NCBI GenBank assembly: GCA_963790335.1 | Contig: CAWBOB010000008.1 | Span: forward strand, 186,001-250,000 | Direction of reading: 5' to 3' | Length of the DNA: 64,000 nt | DNA from: JAOUEA01 sp963790335 | GTDB taxonomy: Bacteria; Actinomycetota; UBA4738; HRBIN12 | Part shown: one piece after another, positions 17,525 through 26,472 of the stretch | How the letters are laid out: every line of letters begins with the position of its first letter | How positions within the stretch are numbered: position 1 is the stretch's first letter | Made by a program: the position numbers and the translations under genes | The notes under the pieces: model-generated | Database searches by the model: none | The model's input: only the letters and a program-made list of their open reading frames with translations | Told to the model about the DNA's origin: nothing

Positions 17525-18910
17525 TCAGACCGGGATCGGGACCTCGGGCAGGTTCGCGAGCGCAGCCTCCTCGTCGGCGGCGTCGAACTCGAAGTCGGGA
17601 AGGTTCCCCGCCAGGTAGTCGTCGTAGGCCTGCATGTCGAAGTGGCCGTGCCCGCAGAGGTTGAACAGGATCACGCGCGCCTCACCCGCCTCGCGCGCGG
17701 CGACGGCTTCGTCGATCGCGCCCTTGACCGCGTGGTTCGCCTCGGGTGCTGGCAGGATGCCCTGTGTCCGTGCGAACAGCAGCCCCGCTTCGAAGATCTC
17801 GTTCTGGGTGTAGGCGACGGCATCCATGTGCCCGTGCTTGACCAGGAGCGACAGCGACGGCGAGTCGCCGTGGTAGCGCAGGCCGCCCGCATGCACGGGT
17901 GCGGGCACGAAGTCGTGCCCGAGTGTGTACATCGGCACGATCGGGCCGTTCTGGGCGGTGTCTCCGAAGTCGTAGGCGAACCTGCCCTTCGTGAGCGTCG
18001 GGCACGCGGCCGGCTCCGTCGCGAGGAAGCGCATGTCGGGCGTCTCGCCACGCAGCTTGCCGGCCATGAACGGGTACGAGATGCCGGCGTAGTTCGACCC
18101 GCCCCCGACGCATCCGACCACGACGTCGGGCTGCTCGCCCGCCAGCTCCATCTGCCGCTGGGCTTCGAGCCCGATCACCGTCTGGTGCAGGAGCACGTGA
18201 CCGAGCACGCTTCCGAGGGCGTAGTTGGTGTCGTCGTGCGTGGCAGCGTCCTCGACGGCCTCGCTGATCGCGATGCCGAGCGAACCGGTCGAGTCCGGGT
18301 GCGCCTCGAGGATCGCCCGCCCGCTGTTGGTCGTCTCGCTCGGCGAGGCCACCACGCTCGCCCCGAACGACTCCATGAAGCTCCGCCGGTACGGCTTCTG
18401 CTCGTACGACGCCTTGACCATGTACACGTCGCATTCGAGGCCGAACATCGCGCAGGCGTGCGCCATCGCCGATCCCCACTGCCCGGCGCCGGTCTCGGTC
18501 GCGATGCGGCGGATGCCGGCTTCCTTGTTGAAGAACGCCTGCGCCACGGCCGTGTTGGGCTTGTGGCTGCCGGCCGGCGAGCCGCCCTCGTACTTGTAGT
18601 AGATGTGCGCCGGCGTGTTCAGCTCCTGCTCCAGACGCGTCGCGCGGTACAGCGGCGAGGGCCTCCAGAGCTTGTAGATGTCGATCACCGCGCCGGGGAT
18701 GTCGATCCACACGTCGGTCGAGACTTCCTGGCCGATCAACGACATCGGGAACAGCGGCGCGAGGTCGTCGGGCCCCATCGGTTGCTTCGTCTGCGGGTTG
18801 AGCGGAGGAAGCGGCTCGATCCCCGACTTCACGATGTCGGGCATGATGTTGAACCACGCCGTGGGGATCTGATCGGGCTGCAGGTCGAACCGGGTGCGAA
18901 CGTCGGTCAT
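17525..18910 (-). CDS. trpB2: TrpB2-type tryptophan synthase beta chain-like PLP enzyme
   Basis: A 461-residue fold-type II PLP enzyme of the TIGR01415 (TrpB-related) branch. The PLP lysine is in EGGSPAGSHKPNTA, the phosphate-binding Gly-rich loop in VVGCVGGGSNYAG, and a C-terminal ILFNLCGHGHFDM closes the site. Its length and the N-terminal MPDIVKSGIEPLPPLNP mark it as TrpB2 rather than TrpB1. TrpB2 makes tryptophan from indole and serine (or O-phosphoserine) and is often unlinked to trp genes, as here: neither trpA nor another trp gene is nearby. Confidence 0.9.
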   Translation of the reverse strand: MTDVRTRFDLQPDQIPTAWFNIMPDIVKSGIEPLPPLNPQTKQPMGPDDLAPLFPMSLIGQEVSTDVWIDIPGAVIDIYKLWRPSPLYRATRLEQELNTPAHIYYKYEGGSPAGSHKPNTAVAQAFFNKEAGIRRIATETGAGQWGSAMAHACAMFGLECDVYMVKASYEQKPYRRSFMESFGASVVASPSETTNSGRAILEAHPDSTGSLGIAISEAVEDAATHDDTNYALGSVLGHVLLHQTVIGLEAQRQMELAGEQPDVVVGCVGGGSNYAGISYPFMAGKLRGETPDMRFLATEPAACPTLTKGRFAYDFGDTAQNGPIVPMYTLGHDFVPAPVHAGGLRYHGDSPSLSLLVKHGHMDAVAYTQNEIFEAGLLFARTQGILPAPEANHAVKGAIDEAVAAREAGEARVILFNLCGHGHFDMQAYDDYLAGNLPDFEFDAADEEAALANLPEVPIPV

Positions 18911-18952
18911 GAGGATCCCCCTGACACGGTCGAGGCTTCCGAGGGCGCGAGC

Positions 18953-19279
18953 CTACCCTTCGGTCCGCGCGCTGGCGACCTCGACCCAGCCGTCGATCTC
19001 GCGGGCACGGAACACCGGCAGGGCGTCGACCGCGGGACCCTCGATGGGCTCGCCGTTCTCGACGTCGAAGACGCTGCCGTGACACGGGCACTCCACGGTC
19101 GCGGCTCGATCGTCGATCTCACCCTCGGCGAGGGAGCACCCCTGGTGCGTGCACTCGTCGCCGAACGCGTACAGATGGGCCTCGATGTGCGCGACGGTCA
19201 CCCGTCCCGACGGCGTGTCGTACGCACGCATCTCTCCTTCCGGGATCTCGCCGAGCGCGCCGACGCGCATGAAGTCCAC
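18953..19279 (-). CDS. Rieske-type [2Fe-2S] ferredoxin
   Basis: A 108-residue protein with a GTG start after GAGGAGGAGGTACCC. The two cluster boxes are CTHQGC (Cys and His ligands) and CPCHGS (second Cys and His), 18 residues apart, with the typical GSVFDVENGEP following. It resembles soluble Rieske ferredoxins of dioxygenase or nitrite-reductase-like systems. No oxygenase lies beside it. The short gap to the upstream phosphatidyltransferase (21 bases) suggests co-transcription with it. Confidence 0.9.
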   Translation of the reverse strand: MDFMRVGALGEIPEGEMRAYDTPSGRVTVAHIEAHLYAFGDECTHQGCSLAEGEIDDRAATVECPCHGSVFDVENGEPIEGPAVDALPVFRAREIDGWVEVASARTEG

Positions 19280-19300
19280 CGGGTACCTCCTCCTCCTCGG

Positions 19301-19957
19301 TCAGGCTCTCGACAGCGCGGTCGATCCCCGCTGCAGCACGGTGAAGACGCCGAGCGAGGCCAGCGCGATCAGTGCAGGCAGCATCATGCCGGGGATGAGC
19401 AGTCCGGCCATCAGCGCCAGCATGCGCTCGAGCCGCTGGAACAGGCCCTCGGTCATCGCGATGCCGGCGGCTTCGGCCTCGGCCCGGATCTGGCTCACGC
19501 CGAGGCTCACGATCAAGGTGATCAGCGCCAACACGGCCTGGAGGCGCTCGCCCTGCGCCGCGAGGTTCCAGAACAGGCTCGAGAACAGGATCATGTCCGA
19601 GACCCGGTCGAGCACGGAATCCATGAAGGCGCCCGAGCGGCCTTCCTCACCTCGGTGCCGAGCCACCGAGCCGTCGAAGACATCGAGCACGCTGCCCACG
19701 ATCAACGACGAGCCGGCGACGAGCCAGTGTCCGGCCACGATCTGCCAACCGGTGAGCACGATGAACACGGGCGAGAGCAGCGTGAGCTGCCAGGGTCGCA
19801 CCCCGGTCCAGATGAGGAAGGCGAGGACCGCCCGGTAGGGCCAGGCCAGCAGCCGCTGCATCGCACCGCCCGCTGCGCTCTCGTTCTTGCGGGGAGGCGG
19901 CATGTCGCGGACCCGAGGTGCCTCCCGCTCGGCCCGCGTATCGCCGTCGTCGCTCAC
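19301..19957 (-). CDS. CDP-alcohol phosphatidyltransferase family protein
   Basis: A 218-residue membrane protein. The catalytic motif D-x2-D-G-x2-A-R-x8-G-x3-D-x3-D is read in LDVFDGSVARHRGEEGRSG followed by AFMDSVLDRVSD. Hydrophobic stretches flank it (WQLTLLSPVFIVLTGW, LALITLIVSLGVSQI). It joins a CDP-linked lipid donor to a polyol or inositol-like acceptor in phospholipid synthesis; the acceptor is not predictable. An unusual dyad overlaps its GTG start. Confidence 0.88.
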   Translation of the reverse strand: MSDDGDTRAEREAPRVRDMPPPRKNESAAGGAMQRLLAWPYRAVLAFLIWTGVRPWQLTLLSPVFIVLTGWQIVAGHWLVAGSSLIVGSVLDVFDGSVARHRGEEGRSGAFMDSVLDRVSDMILFSSLFWNLAAQGERLQAVLALITLIVSLGVSQIRAEAEAAGIAMTEGLFQRLERMLALMAGLLIPGMMLPALIALASLGVFTVLQRGSTALSRA

Positions 19958-19975
19958 TAGTCCATACCAGACTAG
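19957..19975. promoter_or_regulatory. 19-base dyad CTAGTC-N7-GACTAG at the phosphatidyltransferase start
   Basis: Perfect 6-base inverted arms, CTAGTC at 19957-19962 and GACTAG at 19970-19975, sit in a short AT-rich island between greA and the phosphatidyltransferase, touching the latter's start codon. CTAG is generally rare in bacterial DNA and occurs twice here. It may be an operator; the binding protein is unknown. Confidence 0.4.
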
Positions 19976-19985
19976 ATACGAGGGG

Positions 19986-20525
19986 TCACCCCGCGAAGGG
20001 CTCGAACCCCATCACCATGTAGCGCACGGTTCCGGCCGGGGCCTCGTACGCGACCTCGTCCTTCAGGGCCGCGCCCTGCAGCGCCGTGCCGAGCGGGGAC
20101 GTCGTCGTGACGGTGCGAGCGCCCGGGGCCTTCTCCTCGGCATGTTCGGCGAGCAGGTAGGTCTCGTCGTCGGGATCGGGCTCGTCGAGCGGCCGGATCG
20201 TGACGAGCATGCCCGGACCGATGGTGTCGGCGTGCTCGGGGGCCTCGACGATCTCCGGATCGCGCAGCATCTGCTGGAGCTTGCGGATCTTGGACTCCAT
20301 GAGTCCCTGCTCGTCTTTGGCGGCGTGGTACTCGGCGTTCTCCTTGAGGTCGCCGTGCTCACGCGCGACCTTGATCTTCTCGGTGATGCGCTCCCGTCCG
20401 TGCGTGCTGAGGTCTTCGAGCTCGGCCTTGATGCGCTGGTACGCCTCGAGCGTCACGGTCGCCGACGGCTCCTGTCCGGCCGGCCTGGGCGGACGGTTGC
20501 GCAGCTCTTCAGGAAGATCGGGCAT
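19986..20525 (-). CDS. greA: Transcription elongation factor GreA
   Basis: A 179-residue protein. The coiled-coil finger tip holds the acidic pair in REHGDLKENAEYHAAKDEQG, the signature of Gre factors that stimulates transcript cleavage by backtracked RNA polymerase. The C-terminal FKBP-like domain reads GPGMLVTIRPLDE then SPLGTALQGAALKDEVAYEAP, in family order. An N-terminal Pro-rich tail of about 20 residues precedes the coiled coil. Confidence 0.94.
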   Translation of the reverse strand: MPDLPEELRNRPPRPAGQEPSATVTLEAYQRIKAELEDLSTHGRERITEKIKVAREHGDLKENAEYHAAKDEQGLMESKIRKLQQMLRDPEIVEAPEHADTIGPGMLVTIRPLDEPDPDDETYLLAEHAEEKAPGARTVTTTSPLGTALQGAALKDEVAYEAPAGTVRYMVMGFEPFAG

Positions 20526-20571
20526 CGAGCGAGTCTATCGAGGCAGGCAGCGAGCTACCGCACGGCCCCGC

Positions 20572-22002
20572 TCAGGCCTCGCTGAAGTAGACGTTCTTGA
20601 CCTCTGTGTACAGGTGCACCGCGGCCATGCCCATCTCGCGCCCGATGCCGCTCTGCTTGAATCCTCCGAACGGAGCTTCGGTGTGCACGCTCGAGGCCGA
20701 GTTCACGCTGAGGTTCCCGGTGCGGATGCCCTTGGCCACCCTGATGGCGCGGCCGAGGTCGCGCGTCCAGATCGTGCCCGAGAGCCCGAACGGAGACTCG
20801 TTGGCGAGCCTCACGGCTTCCTCTTCGGTGTCGAACGGGATCAGGCAGACGACCGGGCCGAAGATCTCCTCCTGGGCGACGCGCCACGCATTGTCGACAT
20901 CGGCCAGTACCGCAGGCCGCATGAAGAACCCGTCGTCGTCGAGCGGTTCGCCGCCCGTGACCCGGCGCGCCCCCTCGTCGACGCCGATCGAGACGTAATC
21001 GAGCGATGTCTGACGCTGACCCGACGAGATCAGCGGACCCATCTCGGTGGACTCCTCGAGCGGCTGGCCGACGGCGATCGACTCGGTTCGGGCGGCGAAC
21101 CGCTCGACGTACTCGTCGTAGATGCCCCGCTGCACGAGCTGACGGGAACGAGCGCAGCAGTCCTGGCCGGCGTTGTCGAACACCGACCAGAGCGACGTCT
21201 CGACGCAGGCGTCGAGATCCGTGTCGTCGAACACGACGTTGGCCGACTTGCCGCCCAGCTCGAGCGAGACACGCGTGATGTTCGCGGCAGCGGCTCGCAT
21301 CACGCTCGTGCCCACCTCGGTCGAACCCGTGAACGAGATCTTCGCCACGCGAGGGTCGGCGGCGAGCGCGGCGGCGGTCGTCGAACCCGGCCCGGGGAGC
21401 ACGCTCAGCGCCCCTTCGGGAAGCCCGCATTCGTACAGGATCTCGGCGATCGCGATCGCGGTGAGCGGCGTCTGCGAGGCCGGCTTGACGATCGCGGTGT
21501 TGCCGCACGCGAGGGCGGGCGCGATCTTCCAGCTGGCGATCACGGCCGGGAAGTTCCACGGGGTGATGAGGGCGCACACCCCGACCGGCTCGCGCAACGT
21601 GACGTCGATCCCGGGCGGCACGATCGGGATGGTCTCGCCCGTGATCTTGGTGGCTGCGCCGCCCCAGTACTCGAAGACGTTCGCGGCGATGTCGATCTCG
21701 GCGCGCGCCGACGCGATCGGCTTGCCCCCGTTGCGGGCCTCGAGCGTGGCGAGCTGCTCCTGCCGTTCGCGGATGGCGAACGAGGCCGTGGTCAGCACCC
21801 GGCCGCGCTCCCGGGCGGACATGCGGCGCCACGGACCCTCGTCGAAGGCACGGTCAGCGACGTCGACGGCCCGGCGCGCGTCATCGGCGCCGGCCTTCGC
21901 CACCTCGGCCATCGGCGCGGCCGTAGCCGGCTCGATCACCTGGTCGGTCGCGCCGTCGGCCGCCTCGACCCGGTCTCCACCCATCACCAGCAGCTCGGTC
22001 AC
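20572..22002 (-). CDS. NAD(P)-dependent aldehyde dehydrogenase (betaine/gamma-glutamyl-aminoaldehyde type)
   Basis: A 476-residue aldehyde dehydrogenase. Key sites are WNFPAVIASWKIAPALACGN (Asn and cofactor-binding Lys), SFTGSTEVG, the general-base Glu in SLELGGKSANVV and the catalytic Cys in FDNAGQDCCARSR. EIFGPVVCLIPFDTEEEA and NSASSVHTEAPFGGFKQSGIG complete the fold. GTG 22002 overlaps the upstream small gene's stop by 4 bases. Next to an amine ligase and permease, it may oxidise an aldehyde derived from an amine or amino alcohol. Confidence 0.92.
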   Translation of the reverse strand: MTELLVMGGDRVEAADGATDQVIEPATAAPMAEVAKAGADDARRAVDVADRAFDEGPWRRMSARERGRVLTTASFAIRERQEQLATLEARNGGKPIASARAEIDIAANVFEYWGGAATKITGETIPIVPPGIDVTLREPVGVCALITPWNFPAVIASWKIAPALACGNTAIVKPASQTPLTAIAIAEILYECGLPEGALSVLPGPGSTTAAALAADPRVAKISFTGSTEVGTSVMRAAAANITRVSLELGGKSANVVFDDTDLDACVETSLWSVFDNAGQDCCARSRQLVQRGIYDEYVERFAARTESIAVGQPLEESTEMGPLISSGQRQTSLDYVSIGVDEGARRVTGGEPLDDDGFFMRPAVLADVDNAWRVAQEEIFGPVVCLIPFDTEEEAVRLANESPFGLSGTIWTRDLGRAIRVAKGIRTGNLSVNSASSVHTEAPFGGFKQSGIGREMGMAAVHLYTEVKNVYFSEA

Positions 22003-22368
22003 GGTCGCTCCTTCCTGATGGGTTCCTCGGGCAGATCGGCGTCGACGAAGATCTTGCCGTCCCAGAACGCTTCCACGTGACGGCGGGGGAAGCGTTTCAG
22101 CTCGAGGTGCAGCTCGGCGGGCGGGTCGAACTTCCCGAAGTCACAGAGCAGGCGGAACCCGTGGGCAGTCGAACTCGCGGAACCGGTGCGTGCGACGCGC
22201 GCTTCGCATGCGACGTGTCGCCTTGGTGGCTCCCGGCGGCTCGGTCGCGGCGTCGAGGTAGATCAGGGCGGGGCCGCCCAAGCCTCCGTGCGGGTCGAGC
22301 CACACCCACAGCGTTCCGCCGTGGTCCAGCACGTGGCGCTCGACACCCTCGAGCACGGTGACGTCCAT
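21999..22368 (-). CDS. Unrecognised 120-residue protein coupled to the aldehyde dehydrogenase (one frameshift near 22158)
   Basis: Begins MDVTVLEGVERHVLDHGG and, after a one-base shift near 22158, continues through GFRLLCDFGKFDPPAELHL and RHVEAFWDGKIFVDADLP to a TGA. That stop overlaps the aldehyde dehydrogenase GTG as GTGA, which strongly supports the reconstructed frame. It is soluble with mixed alpha/beta character. I do not recognise a family; the tight coupling suggests an accessory role for the dehydrogenase. Confidence 0.6.
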
Positions 22369-22443
22369 GGCCGCACACCGTACCGCTCCCCGGCGTAGGC
22401 TTCGCGCCGGGCGGGCGGGGATCGACTCGAAGGGGGACCGACG

Positions 22444-23211
22444 ATGCGTCTGGACGGCAAGGTCGCGCTGATCACCGGCGGTGGAAGCGGCATGGGCAAG
22501 GTCGCGGCCCAGCTCTTCGCGGGCGAGGGTGCCATGGTGGCGCTCACCGACGTCAACGACGAGGCCGGCGAGGCGACCGCGAGCGAGATCGGCGACACGG
22601 CGCTCTACGTGCACGCCGACGTCTCCCGCGAGGCCGACGCCGAGGCCATGGTCGCCGCAACGGTGGAGCGATTCGGCCGACTCGACGTCGTGTACAACAA
22701 CGCGGGGGTGATGCTTCCCGACGACGGAAGCGTGCATTCGACCGACGAGTCGATCTGGGACACCACCCTGGCGGTGAACGTCAAGGGCGTGGCGTTCGGC
22801 TGCAAGTACGGCATCCCCGCGATGCTCGAGAGTGGCGGCGGGTCGATCATCAACGTCGCGTCGTTCGTCGCGTGGCTCGGCGCCGCGACTTCGCAGACGG
22901 CGTACACGGCATCGAAGGGAGCCGTGCTCGCCATGACCCGAGAGATCGCCGTGGAGTACGCCCGCCGAGGCATCCGGTGCAACGCCCTGTGCCCCGGACC
23001 GATCGAGACCCCGCTGCTGCTGGCCCTGCTCTCCGACGAGCAGAAGAAGCAACGCAGGTTCGTGCACATCCCCATGGGGAGGCTCGGTCACGCGGAGGAA
23101 CTCGCCAAGGCCGCGCTGTTCCTGGCGAGCGACGACTCCAGCTACATGACCGGATCATCGCTCATCGTCGACGGCGGCATCACGGCCGCCTACGTCACAC
23201 CCGAGGACTGA
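22444..23211 (+). CDS. Short-chain dehydrogenase/reductase
   Basis: A 255-residue classical SDR. The NAD(P)-binding motif is ITGGGSGMG, with an acidic residue in LTDVNDE that favours NAD. YNNAGVM, the catalytic Ser in IINVASFVAWLG and the Tyr/Lys pair in YTASKGAVLAM are present, and the end is SSLIVDGGITAAYV. It is divergent from the dehydrogenase pair and followed 144 bases later by an amine/amino-acid permease. It could supply an alcohol oxidation step before the aldehyde dehydrogenase. Confidence 0.9.
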   Translation: MRLDGKVALITGGGSGMGKVAAQLFAGEGAMVALTDVNDEAGEATASEIGDTALYVHADVSREADAEAMVAATVERFGRLDVVYNNAGVMLPDDGSVHSTDESIWDTTLAVNVKGVAFGCKYGIPAMLESGGGSIINVASFVAWLGAATSQTAYTASKGAVLAMTREIAVEYARRGIRCNALCPGPIETPLLLALLSDEQKKQRRFVHIPMGRLGHAEELAKAALFLASDDSSYMTGSSLIVDGGITAAYVTPED

Positions 23212-23274
23212 GCGCGCGCCCCAGCCCACCCAGCGGTACCTAGTCATTTCGCACCAGGCGTCAGGAACTCGGGC

Positions 23275-23305
23275 TTGACGCGCCGCTCGCGGAGGGTCGT
23301 AATAC
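23275..23305 (+). promoter_or_regulatory. Candidate sigma-70-type promoter of the permease
   Basis: TTGACG at 23275-23280 and TAATAC at 23300-23305 are separated by 19 bases, slightly longer than ideal, about 50 bases before the permease ATG. TAATAC is one of very few AT-rich hexamers locally. Confidence 0.4.
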
Positions 23306-23355
23306 GCGGAGCGATTCCGTCACAGCCCGCCTCGCGGGGGGAGAAGGGGGTTCCG

Positions 23356-25008
23356 ATGGACGAGGCCGCCACGAACACAGCGGCTGCATCGACCGGCACC
23401 ACGCCCGGTCGCAAGAGCGACACGGAACGGCTGCACGAGCTGGGATACGCGCAGGAGCTCAAGCGCGGCATGTCCGGCTTCTCGAACTTCGCGGTCAGTT
23501 TCACCATCATCTCGATCCTGTCCGGCTGCCTCACCCTGTTCGGCTTCGGCATGGTGATCGGCGGGCCGGCCAGCTCCGCGTACGGATGGCCGCTCGTCGG
23601 GCTCATGGTGACGTTCGTCGGCCTCGCGATGGCCGAGGTGTGCTCGAGCTACCCGACGGCCGGAGGTCTGTACTACTGGTCGGCGAAGCTGGCGCGGCGC
23701 AACGGCCCGGCCTGGGCCTGGTTCACCGGCTGGTTCAACCTGCTCGGACAGGTCGCGATCACCGCGGGCATCGACTTCGGGCTCTCGGCATTCATCTGCG
23801 CGTTCATGAACATCGCCTTCGACGTCGAGATCACGAAGATCATCCTCGTCGGCACGTACACGGTCGTGCTGGCGGTGCACGGCCTGTTGAACACGTTCGG
23901 GGTCCGCCTCGTGGCGCTGTTCAACAACGTGAGCGTCTGGTGGCACGTCATCGGCGTTGCGATCGTCTTCGCTCTGTGTCTGTTCGTGCCCGACAACCAC
24001 ACTCCGTTCTCGACCATCTTCAACTTCAGCACGACCGAGGGCACGGGCGAGGTCACGGGGTTCATCAACGGAACGGGCTTCACGAACGGCTTCTTCGGAT
24101 CGACCGTCTACGTGTTCCTGATCGGACTGTTGCTGGCGCAGTACACGATCACCGGCTACGACGCATCGGCGCACATGACCGAAGAGACCCACGACGCCGA
24201 CGTTTCCGGTCCGAACGGGATCTGGAAGTCCATCGTGATCTCGGTGGTCTTCGGCTACATCCTGCTGCTCGGCGTGTGGTACGCGTTGAACCCCGATGGG
24301 GGCTTCACGAACGCGCTCAGCTTCCAGCTCGAGACCGCCAACATCGCCGCGCCGGCGGCGATCTTCTTGGACTCGTTCGGCAAGAACCTCGCGATCTTCG
24401 CGCTGATCATCGTGATGGGCGCGCAGTTCTTCTGCGGCATGGCGTCGGTCACGACCAACTCGCGCATGATCTACGCGTTCTCCCGCGACGGCGCCGTGCC
24501 CGGTCACCGCCTGTGGCACTCGATCAACAAGAGGACGCGGACCCCGACCAACGCGATCTGGCTCGCAGCCGTGCTGGCCTGGGTCCTGGTGGCACCGGCC
24601 TACTGGCTCGGATCTGTCGTCGCGTACTTCGCGGTGACGGCGATCGGTGTGATCGGGCTCTACATCGCCTACGTGATCCCGGTGTTCCTGCGGCTTCGGG
24701 CCGGCGATTCCTTCCGTCCCGGGCCATGGACGCTCGGAGCCAAGGGCAAGGTCATCGGCTGGATCGCGGTGATCTGGGTGCTGTTCATCTGCGTGATCCT
24801 CATGATGCCGCAGTTCAGCCCGGGTGGGCTCGAACTCAAGACGATCGACGTGCTCAACTACACGCCGATCGTCGTCGGGAGCGTGATCCTGATCACCACG
24901 CTCTGGTGGGTCGTCTCCGCGCGCAAGTGGTTCACAGGGCCGGTCGTGCAAGGCTCGGCTGAGGAACTGGCGGCGATCGAGGCCGACCTCGAGTTGAAGC
25001 ACGGCTGA
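23356..25008 (+). CDS. APC-superfamily permease of the amino acid/choline (ACT) type
   Basis: A 550-residue protein with about twelve helices, started at ATG 23356 after a purine-rich stretch. GFSNFAVSFTIISILSG and SSYPTAGGLYYWSAKLARR are hallmarks of the ACT branch that includes GABA, choline and polyamine importers. TGYDASAHMTEETHDA and NSRMIYAFSRDGAVPG are further family motifs. A glutamine-synthetase-like ligase follows 76 bases later. Together they suggest import of an amine or GABA-like compound that is then gamma-glutamylated. Confidence 0.9.
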   Translation: MDEAATNTAAASTGTTPGRKSDTERLHELGYAQELKRGMSGFSNFAVSFTIISILSGCLTLFGFGMVIGGPASSAYGWPLVGLMVTFVGLAMAEVCSSYPTAGGLYYWSAKLARRNGPAWAWFTGWFNLLGQVAITAGIDFGLSAFICAFMNIAFDVEITKIILVGTYTVVLAVHGLLNTFGVRLVALFNNVSVWWHVIGVAIVFALCLFVPDNHTPFSTIFNFSTTEGTGEVTGFINGTGFTNGFFGSTVYVFLIGLLLAQYTITGYDASAHMTEETHDADVSGPNGIWKSIVISVVFGYILLLGVWYALNPDGGFTNALSFQLETANIAAPAAIFLDSFGKNLAIFALIIVMGAQFFCGMASVTTNSRMIYAFSRDGAVPGHRLWHSINKRTRTPTNAIWLAAVLAWVLVAPAYWLGSVVAYFAVTAIGVIGLYIAYVIPVFLRLRAGDSFRPGPWTLGAKGKVIGWIAVIWVLFICVILMMPQFSPGGLELKTIDVLNYTPIVVGSVILITTLWWVVSARKWFTGPVVQGSAEELAAIEADLELKHG

Positions 25009-25025
25009 CGATCGCGTCGAAGCGC

Positions 25026-25063
25026 ACGAGGCGCGGCGGGCCGTCAAGGCCGCCGCGCCTCGT
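25026..25063 (+). terminator. Perfect 14-bp hairpin between permease and ligase genes
   Basis: Arms ACGAGGCGCGGCGG (25026-25039) and CCGCCGCGCCTCGT (25050-25063) are exactly complementary around a 10-base loop, giving a very stable GC stem. No T-run follows, so it is not a canonical intrinsic terminator. It could reduce read-through, protect the upstream mRNA 3' end or act as an attenuator ahead of the ligase. Confidence 0.6.
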
Positions 25064-25084
25064 TCATCTCCGGGGAGGGAGCAC

Positions 25085-26468
25085 ATGAACGTGCAGGGCA
25101 TGCTCACGGCGAAGCAGCTCGAGGAGCTCGCCTCGGCGGGTGAGATCGACACCGTGCTCTGTCAGTTCACCGACCTGCAGGGCCGGTTCATGGGCAAGCG
25201 CGTGCTGCCCGACTTCTTCCTCGAGGACGTGCTCGGCCCTGAGGGGTTGCACGCGTGCCTCTACCTGCTCGCCGTCGACATGGAGATGGAACCGCTCCCC
25301 GGCTACGAGTACGCGAGCTGGGAAACCGGCTACGGAGACTTCCGCATGGTTCCCGACATGGCGACCCTGCGCCTGTGCCCCTGGCTCGAGAAGACCGCCA
25401 TGGTGATCTGCGACATCTACGAGGAAGACTCCGACGAGCCGGTGCGCGTCGCGCCGCGTCAGATCCTGAAGGATCAGCTCGCGAAGGCCGAGGCCATGGG
25501 ATTCACCGTGAAGACGGGTTCCGAGCTCGAGTTCTACCTCTTCAAGGACGGCTACGACGAGCTCGCCGAGCGCGGGTACCGCGACGTGCACCCTTCCAGC
25601 ACGTACATCATGGACTACCACATGCTGCAGACCACCAAGGACGAGTGGATCATCCGTCAGATCCGCAACCACATGCGTGGAGCGGGCATCCCGGTCGAGT
25701 TCTCCAAGGGGGAGTTCGGCAAGGGCCAGCACGAGATCAACATCACCTATTCCGATGCGCTGTCGAACGCCGACCACCACTCGCTCTACAAGCACGGCGT
25801 CAAGGAGATCGCGGCCTTGAACGGCGTGTCGGCCACCTTCATGGCGAAATGGACCCTGGACGAAGCCGGTTCGTCGTGCCACGTGCATTCCTCGATATGG
25901 AACGCGAAGGGTACGAAGAGCTTGACCTGGAGCGACGACGGGCGCCGCCAACATGACCGACCAGTTCCGGTGGTACCTGGGCGGCATCATGGCCACCGCG
26001 CGCGAGATGGCGTTCATGTACGCGCCGTTCGTCAACTCGTACAAGCGCTACCAGCTCGCGTCGTGGGCGCCGACGGCCATCGTGTGGAGTCGCGACAACC
26101 GAACGGCCGGGTATCGCACCGTCGGCGAGCACGCTGCCTTCCGGGTGGAATGCCGCATCCCCGGCGCCGACGCGAACCCCTACCTCGCCTTCGCGGCCAC
26201 CGTCGCCGCCGGCATGTGGGGCATCGAGAACGAGATCGAGCCCCCGCCGATGTTCGAGGGCAACGCCTACGAGGCGAAGCGGGTGCCCCGGGTGCCGACG
26301 AGCCTGCACGAGGCGATCGACGTCTTCCGCAAGTCGAAGGCGGCCAAGGAGATGTTCGGCGAGTTCGTCTACGGCCACCTGCTCAACACCGCCGTGCAGG
26401 AACAGTCGATCTTCGACAACCTCACCGTGACCGACTGGGAGCTGGCTCGCTACTTCGAGCGAGGCTGA
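25085..26468 (+). CDS. Glutamine-synthetase-family gamma-glutamyl-amine ligase (one frameshift near 25947)
   Basis: About 460 residues. Readable sites are SELEFYLF (metal Glu), LDEAGSSCHVHSS (metal His), FVNSYKRY, WSRDNRTAGYRTVGEH and ECRIPGADANPYLAFAATVA, covering the glutamate- and ATP-binding parts. A short G-run indel near 25947 breaks the frame between WSDDG and AANMTDQFRWYLGGIM. The family includes GlnA3/PuuA-type enzymes that ligate glutamate to polyamines or ethanolamine rather than ammonia. The neighbouring permease, aldehyde dehydrogenase and kinase favour an amine substrate. It could in principle be ordinary nitrogen assimilation, but the context argues against it. Confidence 0.85.
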
Positions 26469-26472
26469 TCGG

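Noticed and set aside
16562..19960. A 1132-residue plus-strand open frame
   Set aside because: It runs in another frame over the SGNH gene and then antisense to trpB2, the Rieske and the phosphatidyltransferase genes; it has Arg/His/Gly-rich shadow composition and no motifs.
19995..20020. tRNA-like GGGCTCGAACCCC string
   Set aside because: It encodes the GreA C-terminus (MGFEPFAG) on the minus strand and there is no acceptor stem or anticodon arm around it.
23320..25152. A 610-residue minus-strand open frame opposite the permease
   Set aside because: It is the antisense shadow of a clear APC permease; composition is Arg/Asp/His-rich and low complexity, as expected from high-GC DNA.
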